In this document: piece after piece, positions 44,368-45,201 of the stretch
Layout of the letters: each line of letters starts with the position of its first letter
Numbering within the stretch: position 1 is the first letter of the stretch
Assembly (NCBI GenBank): GCA_021791415.1
Contig: JAJYWQ010000007.1
Span: 1 to 45,201, forward strand
Direction: 5' to 3'
Length of the DNA: 45,201 nt
Source of the DNA: a bacterium
Lineage (GTDB): Bacteria; Chloroflexota; Dormibacteria; Aeolococcales; Bog-877
The notes under the pieces: generated by a model
Databases searched by the model: none
What the model saw: only the letters and a program-made list of their open reading frames with translations
What the model was told of the DNA's origin: nothing
Program-made: the position numbers and the translations under genes

Positions 44368-45201
44368 ATGGCGACGACAGCGCAGCGAGTCTTCAGCTCG
44401 GTCAACCCGGCGACCGAGGAGGTGGTGGCCGAGTTCCCGGAGATGCCGCCACAGGAGATCGAGGCCAAGCTCGCGAAGGCGCAGGCGGCCTTCGAGCGGA
44501 TCTCCTCGGAGCAGCTGGCGTGGAGGTCGGAGCGCATGCTGGGGCTGGCCCAGCTGCTGCGGCGGGAACGGGAGAGCCTCTCCCGGCTCGTGACCGGGGA
44601 GATGGGCAAGCCGATCGCCGAGGCCGAGGCCGAGGTGGACAAGTGCGCCACCTCCTGCGAGTACTTCGCCCACGAGGCCGGGCGGTTCCTCAAGGTCCAA
44701 GAGGCCCCTTCCGACTCCCCCCGCAGCCTGGTGGCCTTTCGGCCGCTCGGGGTGGTGCTGGCGATCATGCCCTGGAACTACCCCCTCTGGCAGGTGATCC
44801 GCTTTCTGGCCCCGGCGCTCATGGCCGGCAACACCGGCCTTCTGAAGCACGCCCCCACCACCTTCGGCTGCGCCCTCGCCCTGGAGGAGCTGGTGGCCCG
44901 GGCCGGCTTCCCCGAGGGGTCGCTGGCGGCGCTGGTGTGCGGGACCGAGCCGGTCCCCGGGTTGATCGCCGACCGGAGGGTGCGGGCGGTGACCCTCACA
45001 GGCAGCGATAGCGCCGGGAGCCGGGTGGCCGAGGTCGCCGGACGGGAGTTGAAGAAGGCCGTCCTGGAGCTGGGCGGATCCGACTTCTTCCTGGTGCTGG
45101 CGGACGCCGACCTGGACCAGGCCGCCGAGGTGGGGGTGCGGGCGAGGTTTCAGAACGGCGGCCAGAGCTGCATCGCCGCCAAGCGGTTTCTGCTCCAGGA
45201 G
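44368..45201 (+). CDS. NAD(P)-dependent aldehyde dehydrogenase (succinate-semialdehyde type), 3' end cut by window
   Basis: 278 codons from the ATG at 44368 run to the window edge; about 180 more are expected. NPATEEVVAEF at the N-terminus is typical of the GabD/succinate-semialdehyde dehydrogenase group. Catalytic residues are Asn137 (MPWNYP), Lys160 (LLKHAP), Glu234 (LELGGSD) and Cys268 (GQSCIA). It oxidises an aldehyde to the acid. It starts 24 nt after the MBL-gene stop, so it may be in the same transcript. No clear ribosome-binding site. Confidence 0.92.
   Translation, partial: MATTAQRVFSSVNPATEEVVAEFPEMPPQEIEAKLAKAQAAFERISSEQLAWRSERMLGLAQLLRRERESLSRLVTGEMGKPIAEAEAEVDKCATSCEYFAHEAGRFLKVQEAPSDSPRSLVAFRPLGVVLAIMPWNYPLWQVIRFLAPALMAGNTGLLKHAPTTFGCALALEELVARAGFPEGSLAALVCGTEPVPGLIADRRVRAVTLTGSDSAGSRVAEVAGRELKKAVLELGGSDFFLVLADADLDQAAEVGVRARFQNGGQSCIAAKRFLLQE

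Overview
This is one very GC-rich bacterial chromosomal segment. It is densely packed, with mostly housekeeping or lipid-metabolism genes, and I see no CRISPR array, prophage, tRNA or intact insertion sequence. Lineage evidence is indirect: a mraZ-rsmH-ftsL-ftsI-mraY-ftsW-murG-murC cluster, a DUF1707 protein, a squalene-hopene cyclase operon, extreme G/C at third codon positions, many 4-nt stop/start overlaps (GTGA, TTGA, ATGA) and apparently leaderless promoters. My best guess is a Terrabacteria lineage such as Candidatus Dormibacterota, or a relative in Chloroflexota or Actinomycetota. A marker-gene search would have to settle it.

Layout. 1-7300 (minus strand): division and cell-wall (dcw) cluster, with a sigma70-like promoter and three MraZ boxes ahead of mraZ. 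murE, murF and murD are absent between ftsI and murG. 7361-7790 (minus): RNase P RNA (rnpB) with a 3' hairpin. 8078-12378 (minus): phosphate ABC transporter in the order pstB-pstS-pstC-pstA, preceded by a three-repeat candidate PHO box. 12441-13412: about 1 kb with no convincing gene. 13413-16704 (minus): DUF1707 membrane protein, then trpD-trmK-zinc ribbon/coiled coil-rnhA linked by 4-nt overlaps. 16760-19595: alpha/beta hydrolase, a small zinc-ribbon protein, a membrane-anchored pseudokinase and a CoA-pyrophosphatase-type NUDIX enzyme. 19736-23597 (minus): zinc alcohol dehydrogenase-like gene, then lon.

23748-33842 is the metabolic core. A plus-strand operon runs ispH, short-chain polyprenyl diphosphate synthase, shc, hpnC, hpnD, hpnE, covering the route from HMBPP through FPP and squalene to hopene. 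Facing it is a minus-strand unit: a degenerate response regulator, hpnA, and a single ORF that fuses a carotenoid-hydratase-like membrane domain (DUF422) to a nucleoside-phosphorylase/HpnG-like domain. That fusion is the most unusual gene in the window.

33897-38691 holds a DUF2231-Rieske protein and a sirtuin on the plus strand. They converge on a minus operon of an unknown protein, two tandem double-domain YbjQ/DUF74 proteins and an HDAC-like deacetylase. 38863-45201 (plus) holds an APC permease, a strong terminator, a DHA2 drug exporter, an MscS channel, an MBL hydrolase and a truncated aldehyde dehydrogenase at the window edge.

Coordinates, motifs and spacings were read from the sequence. 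Functions rest on family motifs that I recognise, not on database searches.
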